38,374 nt of DNA from JBDTNQ01 sp039933635 (GCA_039933635.1 JBDTNQ010000030.1:1-38374); one strand, 5' to 3'; counted from the first letter of the stretch, positions 1-10,151 are shown. Numbers and translations: made by a program. The notes: generated by a model from the letters alone, not told the origin.

Positions 1-2
1 TC

Positions 3-1356
<1,354 letters not shown>

Positions 1357-1367
<11 letters not shown>

Positions 1368-2397
1368 GTGGGCCGCCTGATGACGGCAGCCACTCGAAGG
1401 ACGGTCCAGCGGTCGTCACGCCGTCGCCGCTCGACATCTGCATCAACTCTTGTGCGCGCGCCTTCAACGGCATCATGGCGGGCACCGTTACGAACATGTG
1501 TCTGGGATCGCCGTTGAACGCCCGATGCAGGCCGCGGAGCATGTCCGAGTACTGCAGGTTGAAGCCGTCCATCTTCTCGCGCACCGGAGTGCCTGGCGCG
1601 TGGTCCGCGCTGCGTGGGTTGTCGCGCATTGGGTAGACCGCATCCCAGTCGATGTCGAACGACCGGCCCGTCGGACCTGAGGCGGGCGTGTCGCCGCGCT
1701 GATAGAGGCGGCCCAGCAGCACCTCCTGATACCGGAAGAAGTGCGCGACCTCGTCCACCTCCGGATGGAACATGTCGCGATCGCCATCCCAGACGTCCTT
1801 CGGCGTCACGCCTTCGCCCTGCTCCTCGATGTGGTTGATGGCCGCCAGCGCCGACGCGAGGTCGTGCACGGGAATGACGCGGCCGCTGCCGTTGTAGTCG
1901 AGCGTGTCCGGCGTAATCTGGCGCGCGCGATCGCCGCTGAAGATCGCCGTTTCGCCGTGCGCGGCGCACAGCGCCTGTAGCGCGTCCTCGATTGCGAGAT
2001 AGAACTGGCCTTGCGTGGCGTAGCGATCCGCCTCTGGAAGTGCGTCCGGCGCCTCGGGATTCTCGATGCGCATGAACGTCTCGATGGTCGGCTTCGAGAA
2101 GCGCGCCAGCGGGATGAGGAACGTGCCGCGGCTGTGCGGCAGGTATTGAGGGTACGTGGGCAGGAAGCTCGGCTGATCGAGGACGGGCGCGCCGCCAATC
2201 GCGTTCAGCACGTTGGCCGCCAGCGTCATGTGCAGCATCTCTTCGATGAACACCGAGGTCAGCGCCTCGACGGCTTCGCGGTTCTGACCGGGCCTGATCG
2301 AATACAGCGCGCAGAGATATGGCGGAATGATGCTGTGCTCGATCTCGATCGCCCACTGGAGATGGATGCGGAGATCCTCGACGGTCGTAATCGGCAT
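1357..2397 (-). CDS. Ferritin-like protein, VioB/iminophenyl-pyruvate dimer synthase domain
   Basis: A 346-residue protein starting MPITTVEDLRIHLQWAIEIE. The helical core carries the glutamate/histidine pattern of the ferritin-like domain of VioB (PF12902 type): E18/E20-H21 in the first helix, EEMLH (52-56) in the second, a glutamate near 137 and EVAH (216-219) in a later helix. The family hallmark EEQGEG occurs near 191-196. VioB makes an indole-pyruvate-derived dimer in violacein synthesis, but most stand-alone members have no known reaction, and no other violacein gene is present here. ATG start, preceded by GGGG at short distance. It lies 18 bases after the HD-GYP/LuxR gene on the same strand, so the two are probably co-transcribed. 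A di-iron oxygenase or oxidase role is likely; the substrate is unknown. Confidence 0.8.
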
Positions 2398-2415
2398 GGT
2401 CCCCGTGGAAGAGAC

Positions 2416-4023
2416 TCAGCTGACGACGGCGTGCTGCATGGCCCACAGTGCGGCGGCCGCCCGTGTCGAGACGCCAATCTTGTTGTACACGTGCTGGATG
2501 TGGTGATCGGCGGTCTTGGTCGAGATGAAGAGCCGATCGCCGATCTGTCGTGTCGTCAGACCCCGGGCCGCGAGTCGCAGCACGTCGACTTCGCGCGGGG
2601 ACAGGCCGCCGGGATTCTGCGATCGCGTCCCGGCTCGCGTGTCCGGTTCGCCGTGACCGGCCGCCACGAGTACCGCGCGGCTCGCACGAGCATCGATCAC
2701 ACCTTCTGAGGCCAGCCGGCGAAGCTCCGCGGCGGCATCCTCGGCCGAGAACGCCGGCCGGTCGGAGCGCTCGGTTGTCATCCCGACGTAGATCTCCGCC
2801 GCGGCCAGCACGGCCGCGGCCGGGTCGACGGCATCGGCGCGCACACGCTTGTGGTAACCCGAGCCATCGCATTTCTCGTGGTGGGCGCATGCGACTGGAT
2901 TGAGCACAGCCAGACCCGGTGAGCGGCGCAGCATCTGCTCGGTCAGCAGCGGGTGCAGTTCCACCCGGTCGAACTCCGCGCGCGTGAGCGCGCCTGGCTT
3001 GTCCCAGATCGAGTTCGGCACGGCGGTGGTGCCAAAGTCATGGACGAGGGCGGCCCGGTGGAGCGTGGTGATGGCGTCTTCCGTGAACCCCAAGACCCGG
3101 GCAGCGTCGACGACAAGCTCGGCGCATCGGCGGCTGTGTCCGCCCATGTACGGCGATTTCAGATCGATGAAGTCGGCGGCAACCATCAGGGCATTGTCGA
3201 GCGCCTCGCCCTCGAGAATGCGGTGAGGTTCCGGTTCGAGGGCCAGGACGGCATCCCACGGGTCGATCGTTCGCAACCGATCGAACCAGTCGCGTCCGTG
3301 TGCGACGAAGAGATCGGCCAGGGTGGGGTCATACGTGCGGTCGCGTCGATCGCGTGCGGCGTCGAGCGCGCGATCCGGCGAGAAGAGGCGCCCGATGGCT
3401 TCCATGTCGTGGCTGACATGCACCACGCGCATCGCAAGCGGAATGGTCTCACCCTGCGCATGAGCGGGGTAGCCGTTCCCGTTCCAGCGTTCGAACGTGA
3501 AGGCCAGCGCCTCACGCACGGCGGGGCCGAAGTGGAGCCGCTGCACCAGCATGTCGGCCACCTCGCACCCGGACTTGAAATTGTGGACGGCCCATTCGCG
3601 CGCCGTCGCCTGGATCATCTTGACGATCTCGTCACGCTCCTCCGCGGTGCGGCCCGCCGTGGCGAACTGCATCACGTCGCGCATGACCTCGGCGGGATTG
3701 GCGGCGTCGTGCACCAGCGTCTGGGCGCGAATCGCGATCTCGTCGCCGAAGACCGTGGCGACCTCGTGGGCGTGGCCCGTGCAGCCGATGTACCGCAGCA
3801 GGGCCACCCAGTAGGTAGCGTCCCGCGTTTCGCGATCGACGCCTGCAGCCTCGCATATCCACGACGCCAGCAGGCAGGACCGTAGCTGCGACTCGAGTGG
3901 CTGGCCAAACGCGTTGTCCTGCGCGAGCGCCAGCGTTGCGACGAACTCACCAAGTCGAAGGGGTGCAGCCAAAATGGGGAGTTCTCCCGATGCATGTGCC
4001 CGGGCGTTGGGCGCACCATTCAT
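2416..4023 (-). CDS. Tandem HD / HD-GYP phosphohydrolase with C-terminal LuxR DNA-binding domain
   Basis: 535 residues from the ATG at 4023; a TTG nine bases upstream is also in frame. Residues 45-215 form a degenerate HD-type domain: the usual LLHDIG is replaced by LLRYIG, but NGNGYP and a following GETIPLAMRVV remain. Residues 280-460 form a second HD-GYP-type domain with the metal ligands visible: H296, H328-D329, H357, H381-H382 and DGSGYH at 386-391. Residues 474-530 are a LuxR helix-turn-helix (LSPREVDVLRLAARGLTTRQ). HD-GYP proteins hydrolyse cyclic di-GMP, so this could tie nucleotide turnover or sensing directly to DNA binding; the retained ligands suggest the second domain is active. 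It is divergent from the AmiC-like gene across 63 bases, which makes that gene a natural target. It is followed by the ferritin-like gene. Confidence 0.88.
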   Translation of the reverse strand: MNGAPNARAHASGELPILAAPLRLGEFVATLALAQDNAFGQPLESQLRSCLLASWICEAAGVDRETRDATYWVALLRYIGCTGHAHEVATVFGDEIAIRAQTLVHDAANPAEVMRDVMQFATAGRTAEERDEIVKMIQATAREWAVHNFKSGCEVADMLVQRLHFGPAVREALAFTFERWNGNGYPAHAQGETIPLAMRVVHVSHDMEAIGRLFSPDRALDAARDRRDRTYDPTLADLFVAHGRDWFDRLRTIDPWDAVLALEPEPHRILEGEALDNALMVAADFIDLKSPYMGGHSRRCAELVVDAARVLGFTEDAITTLHRAALVHDFGTTAVPNSIWDKPGALTRAEFDRVELHPLLTEQMLRRSPGLAVLNPVACAHHEKCDGSGYHKRVRADAVDPAAAVLAAAEIYVGMTTERSDRPAFSAEDAAAELRRLASEGVIDARASRAVLVAAGHGEPDTRAGTRSQNPGGLSPREVDVLRLAARGLTTRQIGDRLFISTKTADHHIQHVYNKIGVSTRAAAALWAMQHAVVS

Positions 4024-4086
4024 AGCACACAAGCGTTGCCGGCAGCCGCGGAGGCGGCAGGTGGCGCCTTACCTGGAGAGCAGATC

Positions 4087-5223
4087 ATGCAATCGACCTC
4101 AGGCGGCCAGTCCATCAAGGTTGGCGTCATCGCGGATCAGACCGGTCCACTCTCGTTCGTCGGACTCGCAAACGCCAACGTGGCGAGAATGGTCGTTGGC
4201 GACATCAACGCCAAGGGGGGCCTGCTCGGGCGACACGTCGACCTGTGTCTCGAGGACAGCGCGACGAACGACGACGTCGCGGCCACCGTGGCGGCCAAAC
4301 TGGTCGAGCAGGACCACGTCGACGTGATCCTCGGCGGCATCTTCAGCTCGACAAGGCAGGCCATCAAAGGGCCGGCCGTCGTGAAGGGCCGGACGCTCTA
4401 CATCTACCCTGAGCAGTACGAAGGCCAGGAATGCCATCCGCTCATCTTCTGCACCGGGCCGGTGCCGGCCCAGCAGGTCGAGCCGTTCATTCCGTGGTTG
4501 ATGCAGCACACGGGAGCGCGGACGTTCTATCTCCCTTCGGCGGACTACATCTGGCCGCACGTGATGAACGCCAAAGTCCGCGAAGTGGTCACGGCGTGCG
4601 GCGGCACCATCGTCGGTGAGGAATACTTTCCTCTCGATCACACCGACTACCGCGCCACGGTGGAGAAGATTGCCTCGAGCGGAGCGGACGTGGTGTTCAA
4701 CACCATCGTGCCGCCTGGTGTGGCGCCGTTCCTCGAGCAACTTCACGACTCAGGATTCAGCAGTCGCGGCGGCCATCTGGTCTGCACCTACTTCGACGAA
4801 AACTTCCTGAACATGGTGCCGGCCGCTCACGTCGAGGGGCTCTACAGCTGCCTCGACTACTACCAGGCGGTGAGCGATCCGTTCAGTCAGAAACTGCTCG
4901 CGCAATACGACACGCTGTATCCCGGGCAGCCACAGTTCACCGGCGGCAGCGGGTGTTCGGGTCTGTACCGTGGGCTCCGGCTCTGGGCGGCGGCGGTCAC
5001 GGAGGCCGGCTCGCTCACGCAGGCAGATGTGATCGCGGCCCTGAACCATGCGCGAATCGCGGAGGGTCCCGGTGGACCGGCCGCCATGGTGAGTGGCCAG
5101 CATCATCTGCGCCTGAACATGTACATCGCCCAGGCCCGAAATGGCCACTTCCAGATCGTCAAAAGCCTCGGGGCCATCGATCCGAGAGAGCAGGTCGTCG
5201 CCGCGACCGTTCCCACGGCGTGA
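4087..5223 (+). CDS. AmiC/UrtA-family ligand-binding protein without signal peptide
   Basis: 378 residues from the ATG at 4087, chosen because GGAGAG lies at 4075-4080 and homology begins at once (IKVGVIADQTGPLSFVG). It is a type I periplasmic-binding-protein fold of the urea/amide branch (Peripla_BP_5: UrtA, AmiC, FmdD), with GGIFSSTRQAIKGPAV and YIYPEQYEGQECHP near residues 78-115, where this family lines its ligand pocket. No signal peptide or lipobox is present and no permease or ATPase gene is adjacent, so an exported transport receptor is unlikely. AmiC of Pseudomonas is a cytosolic amide sensor that controls an antiterminator, and that is the closest functional model. Likely co-transcribed with the 90-residue gene 47 bases downstream and divergent from the HD-GYP/LuxR regulator. 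The ligand is unknown; a short amide, urea or amino acid fits the family. Confidence 0.85.
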   Translation: MQSTSGGQSIKVGVIADQTGPLSFVGLANANVARMVVGDINAKGGLLGRHVDLCLEDSATNDDVAATVAAKLVEQDHVDVILGGIFSSTRQAIKGPAVVKGRTLYIYPEQYEGQECHPLIFCTGPVPAQQVEPFIPWLMQHTGARTFYLPSADYIWPHVMNAKVREVVTACGGTIVGEEYFPLDHTDYRATVEKIASSGADVVFNTIVPPGVAPFLEQLHDSGFSSRGGHLVCTYFDENFLNMVPAAHVEGLYSCLDYYQAVSDPFSQKLLAQYDTLYPGQPQFTGGSGCSGLYRGLRLWAAAVTEAGSLTQADVIAALNHARIAEGPGGPAAMVSGQHHLRLNMYIAQARNGHFQIVKSLGAIDPREQVVAATVPTA

Positions 5224-5270
5224 TCAGGACATCACCACATCAACGCAAGGCGTTCACACAGGAGAACACG

Positions 5271-5543
5271 ATGATACTGGCCACCACTACGGTCGAAGAC
5301 TTCGACCGCTTCATGACGATCTTCTCGACCGCGGGCGCCGAGAAGCGCCGGGCTCACGGATCGAAGGGCGCCTTCGTCTTTCGCGATCCGAATCAGACAG
5401 ATCGGGTCTGGGTGATCTTTGACTGGGACGAGGCGGGATGGCAGAGTTTCGTCTCCGACCCCGAAGTTCCCGCCGTCATGAAGGACGCCGGTCACAAAAG
5501 CCGTCCGCAGATGCTCATCCTCGCTGACCGCTGCACTGCGTAA
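5271..5543 (+). CDS. Small protein, probable dimeric alpha/beta-barrel
   Basis: 90 residues from the ATG at 5271, with GGAGAA at 5261-5266 as a good ribosome-binding site. It begins MILATTTVEDFDRFMTIFST and later has VWVIFDWDEAGWQSFVSDPE. The alternation of short strands and helices and the final PEVPAVMKDAG resemble the ferredoxin-like dimeric barrel of antibiotic-biosynthesis monooxygenases and related stress-responsive proteins. No catalytic residues can be named with confidence. It follows the AmiC-like sensor by 47 bases and is probably the last gene of that unit, because a strong GC hairpin follows. It could be a cofactor-free oxygenase or a small binding protein acting on the ligand sensed by its neighbour; this is inference. 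Confidence 0.72.
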   Translation: MILATTTVEDFDRFMTIFSTAGAEKRRAHGSKGAFVFRDPNQTDRVWVIFDWDEAGWQSFVSDPEVPAVMKDAGHKSRPQMLILADRCTA

Positions 5544-5554
5544 CCGGCGTGAGT

Positions 5555-5582
5555 GCGGGGCGGCGCGTGGCCGCCGCCCCGC
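5555..5582 (+). terminator. GC-rich hairpin after the 90-residue gene
   Basis: GCGGGGCGGC (5555-5564) pairs perfectly with GCCGCCCCGC (5573-5582) around an eight-base loop whose end bases can also pair. It begins 12 bases after the stop codon at 5543. No run of T follows, so it may act as a transcript-end stabiliser or a weak intrinsic terminator. Confidence 0.45.
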
Positions 5583-5681
5583 TCGTCGCGACGGACGGGT
5601 GCGCGCGCTCGACACGATGGGACACGAGCCGACCCTGCCGGTTGCCACGCCCGTCCGGCCGTCCGCGACGTACCATGGCGC

Positions 5682-6158
5682 GTGGCCGTTCACGTCGTGC
5701 TCGTGCATCCGGAAATCCATTGGAACACCGGCAACGCGGGTCGGAGCTGTCTCGCCGCCGGCGCCACGCTGCACCTGATCGAGCCGCTGGGTTTCTCGCT
5801 TGACGACCGTCAGGTTCGTCGCGCGGGGCTGGACTACTGGGAACACGTCGACCTGCGCGTGTGGCCGACGTGGGCGGCGTTCGAAGACGTGCTGCCGGCA
5901 CTCGGGCAGCCGTACTTCTTCTCGACGAAGGCGACACGGCTGCTGTGGGACGCGCCCATTGATGCGAATCGAGACGTGGTCCTGATCTTCGGACGCGAGA
6001 CCAGCGGTCTCCCGCCGGATCTTCATGCGCGCTTCGCCGATCGCTTCGTCACGTTGCCGATCGCGTCGCCGCATGTGCGGTCGCTGAATCTGTCGACGGC
6101 GGTCGGCATCGCGCTCTATGACATTGTCCGGCGTCGCAGCGCCGGAATGGCGGACTGA
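5682..6158 (+). CDS. trmL: tRNA (cytidine/uridine-34-2'-O)-methyltransferase, TrmL type
   Basis: 158 residues, the usual size for TrmL, a SPOUT-class enzyme that uses S-adenosylmethionine to methylate the ribose of wobble base 34 in certain leucine tRNAs. The GTG at 5682 is chosen because the family begins a few residues before the conserved VLVHPEIHWNTGN segment (residues 6-18). Other landmarks are LGFSLDDRQVRRAGLDYWEH (36-55), the cofactor-knot loop GRETSGLP (104-111) and SLNLSTAVGIALYD (134-147), all characteristic of TrmL. No clear Shine-Dalgarno sequence is seen. The molybdopterin oxidoreductase gene follows after 38 bases but is unlikely to be functionally related. Confidence 0.92.
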   Translation: MAVHVVLVHPEIHWNTGNAGRSCLAAGATLHLIEPLGFSLDDRQVRRAGLDYWEHVDLRVWPTWAAFEDVLPALGQPYFFSTKATRLLWDAPIDANRDVVLIFGRETSGLPPDLHARFADRFVTLPIASPHVRSLNLSTAVGIALYDIVRRRSAGMAD

Positions 6159-6196
6159 GAGGACTCGAGCCACGCGCTACAATCGGTGACGCACCC

Positions 6197-6904
6197 ATGG
6201 ATCGCCCAGACCTCGTCAGCAAACGGCTCGCCTACATCGCACGGCAGAAACAGTCACACGCCGAGGCCGTGAACGTGGACGTACGCGCGCGCACCCCACA
6301 GGGCAGCGGCCCGGCCAATCGCGACGGCATGCCCAAGCTGCCTGTCGGTCAGCACGTCGTCAAGAACTGGCCGGTCCTCGACCTCGGCAACGTGCCCGAG
6401 GTGGCGCCGTCGTCGTGGCGTCTCGAGATTGCCGGCGACGTCCACAATCCCCTGACGCTCACGTGGGACGATTTCATGGCGCTGCCCCAGGTCGACGATG
6501 TGAGCGACTTCCATTGCGTCACGACGTGGAGCCGTTTCGACAATCACTGGCGCGGTGTGCGCATGCGCGATCTGACGGAACTCGTCGTGCCCAACGACGA
6601 CGCGGGCTACGTGCTGTTCACCGGCTACGACGTCGAACCCGGCACGGACGTGCCGTACACGACGAACCTGCCGCTGGCGCGCGCGACGGAAGACGACGTG
6701 CTGCTGGTGCACACATGGGAAGGCGAGCCGCTTCCGCGCGAGCACGGCGGCCCGGTGCGGGTCATCACGCCGAAGCTCTACGCGTGGAAGGGGACGAAGT
6801 GGGTGCGGCGCATCGAGTTCCTGCCGCACGATCGCCGGGGGTTCTGGGAAGTGCGCGGCTATTCGAACACGGCTGAACCCTGGGTGAACGATCGCTATTC
6901 GTGA
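6197..6904 (+). CDS. Sulfite-oxidase-like molybdopterin oxidoreductase
   Basis: 235 residues with the oxidoreductase molybdopterin-binding fold (PF00174), as in YuiH and the core of MsrP/YedY. The molybdenum-ligating cysteine is probably C107 in SDFHCVTTWSRFDNHWRGV. Other conserved stretches are the WRLEIAG strand near 74-80 that opens the domain and LYAWKGTKWVRRIEF near 194-208. There is no twin-arginine signal and no heme or dimerisation domain, so this is a short, probably cytosolic member. Such proteins are often annotated as sulfite oxidases, but the substrate of the short type is not known. It starts at ATG 6197. Its stop is almost adjacent to the stop of the convergent transporter gene at 6906. 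Confidence 0.88.
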   Translation: MDRPDLVSKRLAYIARQKQSHAEAVNVDVRARTPQGSGPANRDGMPKLPVGQHVVKNWPVLDLGNVPEVAPSSWRLEIAGDVHNPLTLTWDDFMALPQVDDVSDFHCVTTWSRFDNHWRGVRMRDLTELVVPNDDAGYVLFTGYDVEPGTDVPYTTNLPLARATEDDVLLVHTWEGEPLPREHGGPVRVITPKLYAWKGTKWVRRIEFLPHDRRGFWEVRGYSNTAEPWVNDRYS

Positions 6905-6905
6905 G

Positions 6906-8252
6906 TCACCGTGGTTCCTCGCCCGCCATCGCACTCTGCCGCCGCGTGTCACGCATCGTGACGTAGACCATCAGGGAGGTCGCGATGAGCGCCGTCAGGT
7001 AGTAGTAGAACCATCGTTCGTGCCCGATGGATTTGAACCAGAGCGCGACGGACTCCGCGGTCCCGCCGAAGATGGATACCGAGAGCGCATAGGGAAGTCC
7101 GACCCCGAGGGCGCGGACGTGCGTCGGGAACAGCTCAGCCTTCACCACCGCGTTGATCGACGTGTAGCCGGACACGATGATCCAGGCGCCGGCAAGCCAC
7201 ACGAACGCCATGCCGGCACTCCTGGTGGCTTGCAGGGCGTCGAGCAGCGGAATCGTGCACAGCGTCCCCATCACGCCAAACCAGATCAAAATGGGCTTGC
7301 GCCCGATGCGGTCCGACAGCGCGCCGTACACGGGTTGCAGGCACAGCGCGAAGACCAACGACGACGCGGTAATCAGGGTCGTCTGACTGTCCGTCAATCC
7401 AACTGAGAGCCTCAGGAACTTCTGCATGTACGTCGTGTACGTGTAGAACGCCGTCGTGCCGCCCATCGTCAGGCCCATCACGAGCAGCACCTCACGGGGA
7501 TAGTGCATCAGGCCTTTCAAGGACGAGTCCGGGCGTTGCCCTTTCGCGCCGGCCCGGGCGATCAGGAAGTCGTCCGTCTCGGGCAACGAGCGTCGCATCA
7601 CCCACGCCACGATGGCGAGTAGCGCGCCGAGGACGAACGGAATGCGCCAGCCCCACGCGCGAAGCTCCGCATCGGTGAGGAAGACGTGTTGCAACAGCAG
7701 CAGCACGAGCACCGCGCACAGTTGCCCGCCGATGAGCGTCACGTACTGAAAGCTCGAATAGAAGCCGCGGTGCGGCGCGTCGGCGATCTCGCTCAGGTAC
7801 GTGGCGCTCGTGCCGTACTCGCCGCCCAGGCTCAGTCCCTGAAGCATGCGGACGACGCCGAGCAGGATGGGCGCGGCGACACCGATGGACGCATACGTGG
7901 GCATGACGGCGATCATCAGCGAACCGACGCACATGAGGAGCACTGAGCTCATCATCGCCTTGCGCCTTCCGTAGTGGTCGGCCACGTAGCCGAAGACCCA
8001 TCCCCCGATTGGACGGACGATGAACCCCACCGCGAACACGATGGCGGCGTTCAGTTGCTGGACGACGGGATCGCGGCCGGGAAAGAACGCGGCGGCGAAG
8101 TACAAGGCAAAGGCCGCGTAGGCATAGAAGTCGTACCACTCGACCAGGTTGCCGACCGACCCGATCATGGCGGCGCGTACGCGCCACGTCGTACCACGGG
8201 GCGGCGCTTGGGTCTGGCCAGACAATGTTGGCGGCATCTCGGCCTTCACCAT
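6906..8252 (-). CDS. MHS-family major facilitator transporter (KgtP/ProP-like)
   Basis: 448 residues from the ATG at 8252; an in-frame GTG at 8261 and an ATG at 8237 (the latter after GAAGG) are possible alternatives. About twelve hydrophobic segments are seen. The metabolite:H+ symporter subfamily is indicated by SVGNLVEWYDFYAYA in the first helix, RPIGGWVFGYVADHYGRRK at the first cytoplasmic loop, LQGLSLGGEYGTSATYLSE in helix 4-5 and DRIGRKP at the second half loop. This group carries alpha-ketoglutarate, citrate, proline/betaine or shikimate with protons. The substrate cannot be read from sequence. The gene stands alone; its upstream 300 bases are shared with the divergent secreted protein gene. 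Confidence 0.9.
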   Translation of the reverse strand: MVKAEMPPTLSGQTQAPPRGTTWRVRAAMIGSVGNLVEWYDFYAYAAFALYFAAAFFPGRDPVVQQLNAAIVFAVGFIVRPIGGWVFGYVADHYGRRKAMMSSVLLMCVGSLMIAVMPTYASIGVAAPILLGVVRMLQGLSLGGEYGTSATYLSEIADAPHRGFYSSFQYVTLIGGQLCAVLVLLLLQHVFLTDAELRAWGWRIPFVLGALLAIVAWVMRRSLPETDDFLIARAGAKGQRPDSSLKGLMHYPREVLLVMGLTMGGTTAFYTYTTYMQKFLRLSVGLTDSQTTLITASSLVFALCLQPVYGALSDRIGRKPILIWFGVMGTLCTIPLLDALQATRSAGMAFVWLAGAWIIVSGYTSINAVVKAELFPTHVRALGVGLPYALSVSIFGGTAESVALWFKSIGHERWFYYYLTALIATSLMVYVTMRDTRRQSAMAGEEPR

Positions 8253-8555
8253 AGCAACCACGGGGTCTTCACGGAAGCTCCGTCCCGTGCGGGATCACGC
8301 CTCCGTCATCGGCAGGCCGCGTCGACGCGACGCGGAGGGAGTCCAATGGAAGGCATGAATCGCAGGACCGCACGGGATACCTGGCGCACGAATTCCAGTC
8401 CACGCGCGACCCGCTCACGTCGCTGCGAGAAGCGTGGCGCTCTGCGACGGATAGCCGCCGTGTGAGGAGCTGAGCATCGCAGCGCGAGGGAAGGGAGCGG
8501 CGCACGGGTGGCCCGTCCATTTGACACCCCGCCCGGTCACAGCCACCATCGACGT
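8253..8555. other. Divergent intergenic region, no gene seen
   Basis: A 303-base gap between the starts of the transporter (minus) and the HtrA-like gene (plus). No convincing coding sequence is present on either strand. A perfect seven-base stem, CCGCGTC/GACGCGG with a five-base loop, lies at 8317-8335. A TTGACA at 8521-8526 is followed 17 bases later by CACCAT, a poor -10 match; if used, it would give an almost leaderless transcript for the gene at 8556. Promoters for both genes must lie here, but none is clear. Confidence 0.5.
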
Positions 8556-10151
8556 ATGCTTCGCACCGCCGCTTCCGCGCTCGTCGCCTTTGCGGCGTGG
8601 ACCGGAGCGTCTGCTCAGGAATTGCCCATCCTGCACGTGAAGGTCTCGGTGCTGGATGCAGATCAGCGCCTGGTGCCTGTCGCCCGTCATGCGCTTCTGA
8701 TCAGCGAGAACCCGACGAGCGCGGTCCCGCGCCGCGTCGTGACCTCGCCGGAGGGCACGGCGCAGGTCCGTCTGCGGCCCGGCAACTACACCGTCGAATC
8801 CGATCGGCCATTCGTGTTGAACGGGCGCATCTACGAATGGGCGCAGATCGTCGACGTCATGGCTGGACGGGACTCGACCCTCGAGCTCACCGCCGCCAAC
8901 GCCGTCGTGGGCCGGGCCACCGCCGAGCTCGAACGCGAAGCGGCGGCCGCGGCGAATACGCCAGAGACGCGCGAGGCCTCGATCCTCACCACCTGGCAGG
9001 CGAGCGCCTTTGGCCTCTGGACGCCGCTGGTCCACGCAGCCGGCTTCCTGGTGGACGAGCGGGGGCTTGTGGCGACGAGCCTCCGCGCGATTGGTGAGGC
9101 GACGTCCATCGAGGTGCAGATCACGCCGTCTGTCAAAGTGACGGGCGTGGTCGTGGCCTCCGACCCACGACGCGATGTGGCGGTCGTGCGCGTCCACCCC
9201 TCGGCCGTCGGCGGTGTCCGGCCCGTGCCGCTCGTGTGCGAAGCGGCGGATCAGGCGGCCGATGCGCCGGATCGTTACCTGATCGACGTGGGCCTCAACG
9301 GAGCCAAGGACGTCACCTCCTATCTGGTCGTTCCGGCCGGCGCGGCCGGTGGTCCCGTATTCGCCGCTGACGGTCGCGCCGTCGGCCTCGCGTCTCCAGC
9401 GGGCGAGGCCGATCCGCTCAGGCGCACCGACGTTCGCGTGGTTGGCGCGAAAGACGTGTGCGAGGTCCTCGCGTCCGCGCGTGCGACGCTCGACGCGTCC
9501 CCGGCGCCCGATGCGGTGCACTTGCCCGTCGAGCCGACGCAATCGATGCCGGCAACCCCGGTCAGCGCGGCCACGGCGGCTCGTGTGTTCAGTCTCACGC
9601 CGTATCAGATGTCCTCGTCCGACTTCGACATCACGTTCCTCACACCGGCGCTGCTCGCCGGCGCCGACGGCAAGCGTGGCTGGACCGGTGTCCGCGCCGA
9701 CGAATTGAACGGCCTTCGCGTGGCCACGGAGTTCGAGAACTGGGCGGACTACGTGACGGACGCGCCTCCCGTCCTCTTCGTGCGCGTCACACCGCGGCTC
9801 GTCGAAGGATTCTGGATGAAGGTCGCCCGCGGGGCCGCGTCGACACAAGGCGCTCAAATTCCGCCGATCAAGCGGATTCGGTCCGGGTTCTCGCGAATGC
9901 GCCTCCTCTGCAATGGAAAGGATGTCGTGCCGATCCATCCCTTCAGGATTCAGTCACGGGTGACCGAGACCGACGCCGTCGAGGAAGGCTTCTACGCGTT
10001 CGACCCGAGCGCAATCGGGCCGGACTGCGGCACCGTGTCGATCGTCCTGTCATCCGTGAAGGACCCAGACAAGACCGAGACGCGCGTGGTTGCTCCCGCG
10101 ATGGTCAAACAGGTCTGGGCGGATCTGGCGACCTACCGCGCGACTCACTGA
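8556..10151 (+). CDS. Secreted HtrA/trypsin-fold protein lacking catalytic His and Ser
   Basis: 531 residues from the ATG at 8556, chosen because MLRTAASALVAFAAWTGASA is a clean signal peptide. Residues 24-112 form a small beta domain like a carboxypeptidase regulatory domain (VSVLDADQRLVP, GTAQVRLRPGNYTVE). Residues about 145-310 follow the HtrA serine-protease fold: GFLVDERGLVATSLRAIG matches the catalytic-His segment but has L176 where His belongs; RRDVAVVRV keeps Asp (D207); and GAAGGPVF (262-269) matches GNSGGP with Ala in place of Ser. The C-terminal 220 residues are a further unknown domain. It is probably a periplasmic or exported binding protein, not an enzyme. It ends 68 bases before the end of the convergent ankyrin gene. 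Confidence 0.78.
   Translation: MLRTAASALVAFAAWTGASAQELPILHVKVSVLDADQRLVPVARHALLISENPTSAVPRRVVTSPEGTAQVRLRPGNYTVESDRPFVLNGRIYEWAQIVDVMAGRDSTLELTAANAVVGRATAELEREAAAAANTPETREASILTTWQASAFGLWTPLVHAAGFLVDERGLVATSLRAIGEATSIEVQITPSVKVTGVVVASDPRRDVAVVRVHPSAVGGVRPVPLVCEAADQAADAPDRYLIDVGLNGAKDVTSYLVVPAGAAGGPVFAADGRAVGLASPAGEADPLRRTDVRVVGAKDVCEVLASARATLDASPAPDAVHLPVEPTQSMPATPVSAATAARVFSLTPYQMSSSDFDITFLTPALLAGADGKRGWTGVRADELNGLRVATEFENWADYVTDAPPVLFVRVTPRLVEGFWMKVARGAASTQGAQIPPIKRIRSGFSRMRLLCNGKDVVPIHPFRIQSRVTETDAVEEGFYAFDPSAIGPDCGTVSIVLSSVKDPDKTETRVVAPAMVKQVWADLATYRATH

Noticed and set aside
8521..8549. TTGACA with CACCAT as a promoter for the HtrA-like gene
   Set aside because: The -35 is perfect but the -10 matches only three of six bases, so it is noted but not called.
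8415..9938. A 507-residue open frame antisense to the HtrA-like gene
   Set aside because: It is rich in Arg, His and Gly, has no recognisable domain, and lies opposite a gene with a clear signal peptide and fold. GC-rich codon bias makes such shadows common.
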